NCBI GenBank assembly: GCA_051866775.1
Contig: JBJDXR010000012.1
Span: 1-59,796, forward strand
Reading direction: 5' to 3'
DNA from: RUG626 sp051866775
GTDB taxonomy: Bacteria > Bacillota > Clostridia > Oscillospirales > Oscillospiraceae
DNA length: 59,796 bases
Shown: piece after piece, positions 8,771 through 15,950 of the stretch
Layout: every line of letters starts with the position of its first letter
How positions within the stretch are numbered: position 1 is the stretch's first letter
Notes under the pieces: generated by a model
Databases searched by the model: none
What the model was told of the DNA's origin: nothing
The model's input: only the letters and a program-made list of their open reading frames with translations
Translations under genes and position numbers: made by a program

Positions 8771-10210
8771 ATGAAGATGTACATAGACGGGCAGCGTGTT
8801 GACGCCCGTGACGGAAAAACGTTCGATGTGGTAAATTCCGCCACACAGGAGTTTATCGATACTGTGCCGATGGCAGCAGCCGAGGATGTTGAGCGGGCGA
8901 TAAACGCCGCTCAGGAGGGGAAGAAGCTCTGGGCGGCAACGCCGGTCCATGAGAGGGCGCGTATCATGCTCAAGTGCGCGGACGCCATTGACGAGCGCCG
9001 TGAGGAGCTTGCCCGTTCATTGAGTCAGGAGATGGGCAAAATAATCCGCGAGGCCCGGGGCGAGATACGCGTGTGCGCGCAGATAATCCGCGGCTTTGCG
9101 CAGGCTGCCTGCTCGAGTTACGGCCACACCATGACGGACTATCAGATCGGCACGGAAAAGGACATCATCTTCACCCGCCGCGAGCCTATAGGCGTCATAG
9201 CCTGCATCTCCCCGTTCAACTATCCGGTGGAGCTGTGTACTCAAAAGTTTGCGCCGGCTCTTGCCGCAGGAAATGCCGTCATAGTAAAGCCGGCGTCCGA
9301 TAACCCCCTGACCCTGATGAAGGTCATCGAGATCTGCCTTGATAACGGTATCCCCGGCAATGTCCTCCAGCTGGTCACCGGCAGCGGCTCCAAGATAGGC
9401 GAGCAGCTTGCCCTCAGCGATAAAATCAACGCGATCAGCCTCACCGGCAGCACAGAGGTTGGACTGCGCGTTATGGAGCTTGCCTCAAAGACTCTTAAGA
9501 GGACCTTCTTTGAACTTGGCGGGAACGATCCGTTTATCGTCTTTGACGACTGCGACATGGAGCTCGCGATAAAGGAGGCTGTAAACGGACGCGTCCAGAA
9601 CGCCGGACAGACCTGCTGCTCGCCCAAGCGCTTTATAGTACAGAAGAGCGTAAAGGATGAGTTTATAAAGGGCGCCATCGAGAGAATAAAGGGCCTTAAG
9701 CACGGCAGCCCCCTTGATGACGAGACGGATTTCGGGTCACTCATAAGCCCCAAGGCGGCAAAAGATGTGGACGCGCAGGTACAAAAGACCATCGCGCAGG
9801 GAGCCAAACTCGTGTGCGGCGGACGCCTATATAACGAGACCTATTACGAGCCGACCATCCTGGACGGCGTCACACTGGATATGGACATAGCCAAAGATAT
9901 GGAGTGCTTCGGCCCGGTAATACCGGTCATTGAGTTTGAGACCGAGGAGGAGGCTGTGGCAATCGCCAACGCCACCTGCTACGGGCTTCAGTCCGGCGTT
10001 ATGACAAAGAGCATGTCCAGAGCAATGCGCGTGGCGTCAGAGCTTGAGTGCGGCGGCGTGGTCATAAACGGCTCCGGCAACTACCGCGACCTTGACCAGC
10101 CCTTCGGCGGAAACAAAATGAGCGGTATCGGCCGTGAGGGCGTATCCGTCACTTTAGGCGAGTACACTCAGGAGAAGAGCTACATAATGAAGAATGTCCT
10201 TGCGGAGTAA
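8771..10210 (+). CDS. NAD(P)-dependent aldehyde dehydrogenase
   Basis: 479-residue ALDH superfamily enzyme that oxidises an aldehyde to the acid using NAD(P)+. Visible elements: cofactor loop ISPFNYPVELCTQK and VIVKPASDNP, the glycine motif SLTGSTEVGLRVME, the general-base Glu in FFELGGNDPF (about residue 250), and the nucleophilic Cys in NAGQTCCSPKRF (about 280). The C-terminal FGPVIPVIEF and PFGGNKMSGIGREG stretches are typical. It resembles the succinate-semialdehyde/lactaldehyde group, but the substrate cannot be assigned. The ATG at 8771 is preceded by AAAAGGAGAAAAAGC. An upstream in-frame ATG at 8726 lacks a site. It is a single-gene unit bounded by a strong hairpin. Confidence 0.92.
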   Translation: MKMYIDGQRVDARDGKTFDVVNSATQEFIDTVPMAAAEDVERAINAAQEGKKLWAATPVHERARIMLKCADAIDERREELARSLSQEMGKIIREARGEIRVCAQIIRGFAQAACSSYGHTMTDYQIGTEKDIIFTRREPIGVIACISPFNYPVELCTQKFAPALAAGNAVIVKPASDNPLTLMKVIEICLDNGIPGNVLQLVTGSGSKIGEQLALSDKINAISLTGSTEVGLRVMELASKTLKRTFFELGGNDPFIVFDDCDMELAIKEAVNGRVQNAGQTCCSPKRFIVQKSVKDEFIKGAIERIKGLKHGSPLDDETDFGSLISPKAAKDVDAQVQKTIAQGAKLVCGGRLYNETYYEPTILDGVTLDMDIAKDMECFGPVIPVIEFETEEEAVAIANATCYGLQSGVMTKSMSRAMRVASELECGGVVINGSGNYRDLDQPFGGNKMSGIGREGVSVTLGEYTQEKSYIMKNVLAE

Positions 10211-10222
10211 GCTCCGGAGGAT

Positions 10223-10264
10223 AAAAAGACAGTGTGTGCGCCTGGGCGTACACACTGTCTTTTT
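10223..10264 (+). terminator. Bidirectional terminator between aldehyde dehydrogenase and sufB
   Basis: Perfect 15-bp inverted repeat: AAAAAGACAGTGTGT (10223-10237) and ACACACTGTCTTTTT (10250-10264). T-runs occur on both strands, as expected between converging genes. Confidence 0.88.
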
Positions 10265-10270
10265 GTATTC

Positions 10271-11197
10271 TCAGCTCAAAAAGCCCTCTATTATCTTTGC
10301 CTCCGCCTCCTGCTCGGTGAGGCCGAGAGTACGGAGCTTCAGTATCTGCTCCCCGGCGATCTTGCCGATTGCCGCCTCATGGATAAGCGCGGCGTCGCTG
10401 TTGCGGGCGCAGAGCTTTGGCGCGGCGTCGACCGAGGCGGTGCCGTCGATTATGGCGTCACACTCGGTATGGCCGGTGCAAGGGGCGTTGCCGATGATCG
10501 TTGAGGTATACTCCTGATGGGAGGCGTCCCTTGCGACGGAACGTGACACCACATCCGCGCCGGAGCCTTCTCCATTGAGCTCAACGGTGAATACGGTCTC
10601 GGCCGTCTGTTCCTTCTCAGTTAAAATGCGCTCGCGTATAAAGAGCTTTGCTCCCGCGTCGAGAAAGGCCTTTGTGGTGCGCAGGGTCTTGTCCACGCCG
10701 CCTATCTGGGCGGTGTCCATCTCAAGGACGGCGCCCTCCTTAAGATACGCCTCGGTCACGGGGTCAATGGTGCGCAGACCGATGCCGCGGCCGGTGCCGA
10801 TATGCTTTTCCACGTATTTTACGTGCGCTCCCGGCTCAAGGAAGAAGCGGTGGATTCCGTTGTGACGGGCCGGCTCGCCTGTCTCAACGTGTATGCCGCA
10901 GCCGGCGATTATTGTGACGTCGGCGTTCTCACCGACGTAGAAATCGTTATACACCAGATCGTCCACGTCGCCGTGGGTGATGCAGGCCGGGATGGAGACG
11001 CTCTCACCGCGGGTCTCCGGCATTATGCGGATATCAAGGCCGGGGGCGTCCTGCTTTGAATCTATGTGTATGTTTTTTGTGGACTGGCGGCCCGCGCAGC
11101 CGCCGTCCTGGCGTATATTGTAGGCTCCCTCAAAGCTGCCTTTCCAATCGGAAACGACCTTTAAGAGGTCCTTGGTCACTTCGCTTACCTTATTCAT
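10271..11197 (-). CDS. sufB: SufB/SufD family Fe-S cluster scaffold (minimal type)
   Basis: 308-residue beta-helix scaffold of the SufBD family, which with SufC assembles and hands over Fe-S clusters. It is much shorter than bacterial SufB (about 470) or SufD (about 420) and close in size to the single SufB-like proteins of methanogens. Family features are the C-terminal ARNSDAALIHEAAIGKI stretch, ending in EQILKLRTLGLTEQEA, and the IIAGCGIHVETGEPARHNG segment near the middle, which carries a Cys and His that could bind iron. It overlaps the end of sufC by 8 bases, so it is translationally coupled. With no SufD, SufS or SufU alongside, it probably serves as a homodimeric scaffold. The gene symbol is by family, not by proven orthology. 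Confidence 0.88.
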   Translation of the reverse strand: MNKVSEVTKDLLKVVSDWKGSFEGAYNIRQDGGCAGRQSTKNIHIDSKQDAPGLDIRIMPETRGESVSIPACITHGDVDDLVYNDFYVGENADVTIIAGCGIHVETGEPARHNGIHRFFLEPGAHVKYVEKHIGTGRGIGLRTIDPVTEAYLKEGAVLEMDTAQIGGVDKTLRTTKAFLDAGAKLFIRERILTEKEQTAETVFTVELNGEGSGADVVSRSVARDASHQEYTSTIIGNAPCTGHTECDAIIDGTASVDAAPKLCARNSDAALIHEAAIGKIAGEQILKLRTLGLTEQEAEAKIIEGFLS

Positions 11198-11921
11198 TGA
11201 AAAGCTCCTCCTGTTTGCAGCATACGGCGGGCGAGCTTGAGCGTTTCATGACCTGCGCAAGCATATCCTCCCTGGGACCGTAGGCTTGTATTACGCCGCC
11301 TGAGAGAAGTACTATCTCATCTGCGATATTGAGGATGCGCTCCTGATGTGAGATGATTATAAGCGTTCCGTCACGCTCCTGGCGCATCCGCTGAAATACC
11401 TGTATTAGGCTCTTAAAGCTCCACAGGTCGATCCCGGCCTCCGGCTCGTCAAATACTGAGAGCTTTGTGTGCCGGGCGATAACCGTGGCGATCTCAATGC
11501 GCTTTATCTCGCCTCCGGATAGGGTGGCGTTGACCTCCCTGTCAAGGTAGTCCTTTGCGCAAAGCCCCACATTGCCGAGAATATCGCACAGCTGGTCCCG
11601 CCCCATCTTACCGCCGGCCGCTATCTCAATAAGCTGCCTTACCGTCACGCCCTTAAAACGCACCGGCTGCTGAAAAGCAAAGCTGATGCCCTTTCTGGCA
11701 CGCTCCGTCACATCGAGCTCCGTCACATCCTCACCGTCGAGGATTATGCGTCCGGAGTCGGGTTTCTCCGTTCCTGCGATTATGCGGGCAAGTGTAGTCT
11801 TGCCACTGCCGTTAGGGCCGGTAATGACCACAAGCTTACTGTCCGGTATCTCCAGACTGACCCCTCTGAGCACGTCCACGCCGTCCGGCGAATTCCATGA
11901 AATGTTCTCTAACTTAAGCAT
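11190..11921 (-). CDS. sufC: Fe-S assembly ATPase SufC
   Basis: Cytoplasmic ABC-type ATPase that drives conformational change of the Suf scaffold. 243 residues, the normal length. Walker A GPNGSGKTTLARIIAG (about 35-50), Q-loop in SFAFQQPVRFKG, signature TLSGGEIKRIEIA (about 145), Walker B KLSVFDEPEAGIDLWS and the H-loop IISHQERIL are all present. The DEPEAGID form of Walker B/D-loop is characteristic of SufC. It is the first suf gene of the pair and lies 61 bases downstream of a TetR gene on the same strand, so the three may form one transcript. Confidence 0.94.
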   Translation of the reverse strand: MLKLENISWNSPDGVDVLRGVSLEIPDSKLVVITGPNGSGKTTLARIIAGTEKPDSGRIILDGEDVTELDVTERARKGISFAFQQPVRFKGVTVRQLIEIAAGGKMGRDQLCDILGNVGLCAKDYLDREVNATLSGGEIKRIEIATVIARHTKLSVFDEPEAGIDLWSFKSLIQVFQRMRQERDGTLIIISHQERILNIADEIVLLSGGVIQAYGPREDMLAQVMKRSSSPAVCCKQEELFNE

Positions 11922-11982
11922 ACCTATACACCTTTTCTAATCAATACCGCCTGGGCGGCAGAACTCCGTTTAAACTATGCGC

Positions 11983-12570
11983 TTATTCCGGGAAGAGCTG
12001 CTGGCAGGTGCCCCTTATAAGAAGCTCCAGAACATCGTGATATTTATCTCCAAGCTCACTTTTATTGGACATGGTGAGCATCAGCGCGCGTATTGCCGTG
12101 GTTGCCACGGGCATCCCGCCTTCGGGGATAAGTCCGGCGTGCCGGAACAGCATACATGTGCGCAGCTCGTCACACTTATAGTGTGTCCGCTTTACGTCCT
12201 CAGGAATCTTCCTGAGCAGGGAAGGCACGTCCTTCTCCATAAAATTTATCATGTGTGTCTGCTCAATAACGTCAAAGGCCGCCAGAAGCGCCTCCGTCGC
12301 CCTTACGGACGGAGGAAGGTGAGTATTTCCGTCAAAGGCTGCCTGTGCACATGAGTAGATCTCCGTATGAAGCTCCTCAAGCACGTCGAGAAACAGAAGC
12401 TCCTTTGAGCCGTAAAACTTGTAAAAGGCCCCCTTGGAGATACCGGCGTCCTCAGCCAGCTGCTCCACTGACACCTTGCGCATACCTACGGTAGACGCAT
12501 ATCCGCGTGCGGCGTTCTTTAGATTTTCAGTTATCACAGCCCGCTCCTGGGGGGTAAATGCCGCAGCCAT
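11983..12570 (-). CDS. TetR/AcrR family transcriptional regulator
   Basis: 195 residues. The N-terminal helix-turn-helix is clear: VSVEQLAEDAGISKGAFYKF (about 34-53) followed by the conserved YGSKELLFLDVL. The remaining two thirds is an alpha-helical ligand domain with no recognisable ligand signature. A palindrome just downstream of a consensus promoter upstream of the gene suggests autorepression. As sufC and sufB follow on the same strand with no clear terminator between, the regulator may also control them. Which signal it senses is unknown. Confidence 0.9.
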   Translation of the reverse strand: MAAAFTPQERAVITENLKNAARGYASTVGMRKVSVEQLAEDAGISKGAFYKFYGSKELLFLDVLEELHTEIYSCAQAAFDGNTHLPPSVRATEALLAAFDVIEQTHMINFMEKDVPSLLRKIPEDVKRTHYKCDELRTCMLFRHAGLIPEGGMPVATTAIRALMLTMSNKSELGDKYHDVLELLIRGTCQQLFPE

Positions 12571-12583
12571 ATGCTCACCACCG

Positions 12584-12639
12584 TGTGACCGAAAATGTTT
12601 TTACGGTCACATTATAAATTAAGACTCGGATTCTGTCAA
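12584..12639 (-). promoter_or_regulatory. Consensus sigma-A promoter with TetR-type operator
   Basis: On the minus strand, TTGACA (12634-12639), a 17-base spacer and TATAAT (12611-12616) make a perfect promoter for the TetR gene. Abutting the -10 and covering the likely start site is an inverted repeat, TGTGACCG (12604-12611 read on the minus strand) and CGGTCACA (12584-12591), with 12 AT-rich bases between. That position fits repression by the adjacent TetR protein. Confidence 0.75.
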
Positions 12640-12739
12640 CATATATTATCTGCCCGTAGGGACAAAACCGGATATGTAAGGGCAGCGGGGTAATTTTTAT
12701 TTTTCCTGCTGAATACAGTTGATACCGGGGGTGTATAAT

Positions 12740-13018
12740 GTGCAGTGCAGGATCGCTGAGCTACGGTGCAAGGAAGTTATCAACGTGTGCAGCGGCTTTC
12801 GGCTGGGATTTGTCAGCGACGTGGTATTCGACGTCGTGAGCGGCCAGCTTCTGTCCATCGTCGTGCCGGGGCCGTATAAGTTTTTGGGGCTTTTCGGAAG
12901 GAGCGACGATTATATCATTCCGTGGGAATCCATACGCAAAATCGGTGATGATATAATCCTCGTGGAGGCCGAGGGCGAGCAGAGACGTGAAAAACGTCCA
13001 AAAAAGCAGTGGGTATAA
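12740..13018 (+). CDS. YlmC/YmxH family sporulation protein
   Basis: 92-residue PRC-barrel-type protein of the YlmC/YmxH family found in spore formers. The family opening is plain: RIAELRCKEVINVCSGFRLG, then FVSDVVFDVVSGQLLSIVVP and DYIIPWESIRKIGDDIILV. A basic tail (KRPKKQW) follows. No enzymatic activity is known; the Bacillus member is linked with sporulation. The frame is open from 12719, but alignment with the family and GGGGGTG 7 bases upstream point to the GTG at 12740. It stands alone between the TetR gene and rpsB. Confidence 0.85.
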   Translation: MQCRIAELRCKEVINVCSGFRLGFVSDVVFDVVSGQLLSIVVPGPYKFLGLFGRSDDYIIPWESIRKIGDDIILVEAEGEQRREKRPKKQWV

Positions 13019-13081
13019 CGCCAATATCAGGTGCTGTACGCTGATTTTTCCTGATTTCCGGATAAAAGTGCAAAAATTCGC

Positions 13082-13110
13082 TTGATTTGGACGGGACGTT
13101 TTGCTATACT
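13082..13110 (+). promoter_or_regulatory. Promoter of rpsB-tsf
   Basis: TTGATT (13082-13087), a 17-base spacer and TATACT (13105-13110). The predicted start near 13117 gives a leader of about 118 bases before the rpsB start codon. Confidence 0.65.
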
Positions 13111-13116
13111 ATTCAG

Positions 13117-13204
13117 GCTGAGAATTCTGAATCTCAGTATTACACACACAGGCGGACCGGCGCCCTGTGCCAATGGCTGGCGCTGCGGGGTGATGCCTGT
13201 GGTG
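13117..13204 (+). promoter_or_regulatory. Structured leader of rpsB (candidate S2 autoregulatory element)
   Basis: The leader can fold into three helices: a hairpin CTGAGA (13118-13123)/TCTCAG (13132-13137); a long-range pairing CACAGGC (13147-13153)/GCCTGTG (13195-13201); and inside it a helix 13158-13164 with 13179-13185. The ribosome binding site (AAGGAG, 13221-13226) lies just downstream. Autoregulation of rpsB by S2 through its leader is known in other bacteria; that this leader does so is inference. Confidence 0.45.
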
Positions 13205-13234
13205 GTAAGAACTAAAATAAAAGGAGAAAAGATC

Positions 13235-13990
13235 ATGGCAGTAGTTTCTATGAAGCAGCTTCTGGAGGCCGGCGTACATTTTGGCCATCAGACCAGACGC
13301 TGGAACCCGAAAATGGCGCAGTACATCTATATGGAGCGCAACGGCATCTATATCATCGACCTTGCAAAGACCGTCAAGAAGCTTGAGGAGGCTTACAACT
13401 TCGTCCGCGATATGAGCGCAGACGGTGGCAGCATCCTCTTTGTGGGTACTAAAAAGCAGGCTCAGGACGCGATGAAGGAAGAGGCCGAGAGAGTCGGCAT
13501 GTATTATGTTAATGCACGCTGGCTGGGCGGCATGCTCACCAACTTCAAGACTATGCGTACCCGTATCGACCGTCTTGCACAGCTCAAAAAGATGCAGGAG
13601 GATGGCACCTTCGATATGCTTCCCAAAAAGGAAGTTATGAAGCACCTTGGCGAGATGGCAAAGCTTGAGAAGTATCTGGGCGGTGTCAAGGAGATGAAAA
13701 AGCTTCCTTCCGCTCTGTTCATCGTTGATCCCCGCAAGGAGCGCAACGCCATCGCAGAGGCCAGAAAGCTCGGTATTCCCATCGTTGCTATCGTCGATAC
13801 CAACTGCGATCCTGACGAGATAGACTACGTTATCCCCGGAAACGACGACGCTATCCGCGCGATCAGGCTTATCGCCTCCACCATGGCAAACGCCGTGCAG
13901 GAAGGCAGACAGGGCGAGGACGCCGCAGAGGAGATCTCTGAGGAGGCCACAGCCGAGACCACTGAGGAAGTAAAGTCCGAAGAGGAATAA
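13235..13990 (+). CDS. rpsB: 30S ribosomal protein S2
   Basis: Small-subunit protein S2, 251 residues from the ATG at 13235 (AAGGAGAAAAGATC upstream). Family segments run throughout: the N-terminal VVSMKQLLEAGVHFGHQTRR, WNPKMAQYIYMERNGIYIID, FVGTKKQAQ, RWLGGMLTNF, LPSALFIVDPRKERNAIAEA and GIPIVAIVDTNCDPDEIDYV. A glutamate-rich, probably disordered tail (about 225-251) follows the conserved core. It is transcribed with tsf, as in most bacteria, but with a hairpin terminator between the two. Confidence 0.98.
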   Translation: MAVVSMKQLLEAGVHFGHQTRRWNPKMAQYIYMERNGIYIIDLAKTVKKLEEAYNFVRDMSADGGSILFVGTKKQAQDAMKEEAERVGMYYVNARWLGGMLTNFKTMRTRIDRLAQLKKMQEDGTFDMLPKKEVMKHLGEMAKLEKYLGGVKEMKKLPSALFIVDPRKERNAIAEARKLGIPIVAIVDTNCDPDEIDYVIPGNDDAIRAIRLIASTMANAVQEGRQGEDAAEEISEEATAETTEEVKSEEE

Positions 13991-14000
13991 GAGACAATTT

Positions 14001-14028
14001 CGGGCGGGCCTTCGACCCGCCCGTTTTG
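14001..14028 (+). terminator. Hairpin between rpsB and tsf
   Basis: 8-bp stem CGGGCGGG (14001-14008) / CCCGCCCG (14016-14023), then TTTT. It probably allows partial read-through, lowering tsf relative to rpsB, since no clear promoter lies between it and tsf. Confidence 0.75.
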
Positions 14029-14080
14029 GTGCTGACAGGCACCGACCGGAACTAAAGAATATTAATTGGAGGAAAAAATT

Positions 14081-14995
14081 ATGGCTATTTCAGCTGCTGA
14101 CGTAAAGAATCTGCGCGAAATGACCGGCGTAGGTATGATGGACTGCAAAAAGGCTCTCGCTGCCTCTGAGGGTGACCTGGATAAGGCTGTTGAGTGGCTC
14201 CGTGAGAAGGGCCTTGCCGCCGCTCAGAAGAAGGCCGGACGCATCGCCGCCGAGGGCGTCGCATATGCCGCTGTTATTGACGGCGTCGGAGTCTGTGTCG
14301 AGGTAAATGCCGAGAGCGATTTCGTCGCGAAGAACGAGGTCTTTGTGGACTATGTCCATCAGATCGCCGCAGTCATTGCCAAGGATGCACCGGCTGATGT
14401 TGACGCGCTTATGGAGTGCAAATATCCCGGCAGTGATATGACTGTCAAAGAGACCCAGAATGATAAGGTCCTTGTGATCGGTGAGAACATCAATGTCCGC
14501 CGCTTTATGCGTTTTGCCGAGGGCGTGTCCGTCCCCTATGTCCACATGGGCGGCAAAATAGGCGTTATTGTGAATCTTACCACCGACCTGCCTGTCGATA
14601 AGGTGGAGGCAGTCGGTAAAGATGTTGCGATGCAGATCGCGGCACTTAACCCCCGCTTCTGGGACAAGTCTCAGGTCACTCAGGACGTCCTTGATGAGGA
14701 GAAGAAGATAATGATGGCTCAGATGGCCAATGATGAGAAAATGGCCAATAAGCCTGAGGCAGTCCGTGAGAAGATCGTCATGGGCAAGCTCAATAAGTAT
14801 TATTCCGAGAACTGCCTGCTTCAGCAGGAGTTCGTGAAGGACAACACCATGACTGTCGAGAAGTATATTGCCAGCGCTGCCAAGGCTCTGGGCGGAACGA
14901 TCACCTTTAATGACGCTGTCCGCTTTGAGAAGGGCGAGGGCATCGAGAAGAGACAGGATGACCTTGCTGCAGAGGTCGCAAAGCTCGTAAAATAA
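14081..14995 (+). CDS. tsf: Elongation factor Ts
   Basis: Nucleotide exchange factor that releases GDP from EF-Tu. 304 residues from the ATG at 14081, which follows TTGGAGGAAAAAATT. The N-terminal UBA-like domain is AADVKNLREMTGVGMMDCKK, then LDKAVEWLREKGLAAAQKKA. The core contains ESDFVAKNE, the segment that contacts EF-Tu near the Mg-GDP site. A C-terminal coiled-coil-like region includes KLNKYYSENCLLQQEFV. The length is usual for Clostridia. Confidence 0.97.
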   Translation: MAISAADVKNLREMTGVGMMDCKKALAASEGDLDKAVEWLREKGLAAAQKKAGRIAAEGVAYAAVIDGVGVCVEVNAESDFVAKNEVFVDYVHQIAAVIAKDAPADVDALMECKYPGSDMTVKETQNDKVLVIGENINVRRFMRFAEGVSVPYVHMGGKIGVIVNLTTDLPVDKVEAVGKDVAMQIAALNPRFWDKSQVTQDVLDEEKKIMMAQMANDEKMANKPEAVREKIVMGKLNKYYSENCLLQQEFVKDNTMTVEKYIASAAKALGGTITFNDAVRFEKGEGIEKRQDDLAAEVAKLVK

Positions 14996-15044
14996 GCCCG
15001 GCAAAAATTTAAAGCACGGAGCACTTGCCCCGTGCCAATAAGAG

Positions 15045-15086
15045 AAAAAACGGTGTAACCTCAAAAGTGGGGTTACACCGTTTTTT
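15045..15086 (+). terminator. Bidirectional terminator between tsf and the nifH-like gene
   Basis: Perfect 16-bp inverted repeat: AAAAAACGGTGTAACC (15045-15060) and GGTTACACCGTTTTTT (15071-15086). T-runs are present on both strands. A smaller hairpin (GCACGG/CCGTGC, about 15014-15034) precedes it. Confidence 0.88.
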
Positions 15087-15117
15087 ATAGGTATTTGGCT
15101 TTAGCTTTGTATCTGTT

Positions 15118-15939
15118 TTAAAGCTCGTTTATATATTTCTGCAGCAGCTTCTCAAGGGCTTCCGCACTTATGGGGGTGGGCACCGTGAAATTCCCGTTTT
15201 CCTCAATTTCCTTCGCGAGATTGCGGTAGTGATCCGCCTGTGGGGACTCGGGAGCATATTCAATCACCGTCTGACGGTTAAGCTCCGCCCGCTGCACTGT
15301 ATTATCTCTCGGGATAAAGTAGATAAGCCTCGTGTTTATCATCTGGGCAAATTCTTCCACAAGCTCCCGCTCGTTATCCACCATACGGGAGTTGCATATA
15401 ATCCCCGCGAGCTTTGTCTTTCCGCTGGCGGCATATCTGCAAATGCCCTTGCAGATGTTGTTTGCCGCGTACAGAGACATCATCTCGCCGGAGCAGACTA
15501 TATATATTTCCTGAGCCTTGCCCTCTCTTATAGGCATGGCAAAGCCTCCGCAGACAACGTCGCCCAATACATCGTAAAACACATAGTTCAGATCCTGAGT
15601 ATAAGCGCCGAGACGCTCCAGCTGATTTATGGCGGTCACGATACCGCGCCCGGCGCAGCCCACACCCGGCTCCGGTCCGCCGGATTCCACAGTGTGTATA
15701 TCACGATAGCCTGTGTATAAAAAATCTGAAAGCTCCAGATCTTCTTCATCTGTCGTTCTGAGAGTGTCCAGTACCGTCGTTTTCGGCATCCCATGGAGGA
15801 GCAGACGGGAAGAGTCTGCTTTCGGGTCGCATCCTACCAGCATCACCTTGCGGCCGGCCTCAGCCAACGCGGCAACTAAATTCTGAGTCGTGGTGGACTT
15901 GCCGATGCCGCCTTTTCCGTATATTGCGATCTGTCGCAT
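15118..15939 (-). CDS. NifH/BchL-like nitrogenase-type reductase (iron protein)
   Basis: 273-residue homologue of the nitrogenase iron protein, an ATP-driven, homodimeric [4Fe-4S] electron donor. The P-loop IAIYGKGGIGKSTTTQN (about 4-20) and switch I VGCDPKADSSRLLL are intact. Both cluster cysteines are present: GPEPGVGCAGRGI (about residue 94) and LGDVVCGGFAMPIR (about 130). The SGEMMSLYAANNI segment is also typical. It is nearer NifH than the chlorophyll enzymes in overall look. It is last in a three-gene operon and is preceded by AAGGAG. Its partners are the two unusual component-1-like proteins upstream, so its electrons most likely go to them and not to a true MoFe protein. Confidence 0.93.
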   Translation of the reverse strand: MRQIAIYGKGGIGKSTTTQNLVAALAEAGRKVMLVGCDPKADSSRLLLHGMPKTTVLDTLRTTDEEDLELSDFLYTGYRDIHTVESGGPEPGVGCAGRGIVTAINQLERLGAYTQDLNYVFYDVLGDVVCGGFAMPIREGKAQEIYIVCSGEMMSLYAANNICKGICRYAASGKTKLAGIICNSRMVDNERELVEEFAQMINTRLIYFIPRDNTVQRAELNRQTVIEYAPESPQADHYRNLAKEIEENGNFTVPTPISAEALEKLLQKYINEL

Positions 15940-15950
15940 ATTTATTCTCC

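Noticed and set aside
14090..15064. 324-codon open frame antisense to tsf
   Set aside because: Same reason; tsf is certain on the plus strand and the antisense product has no family features.
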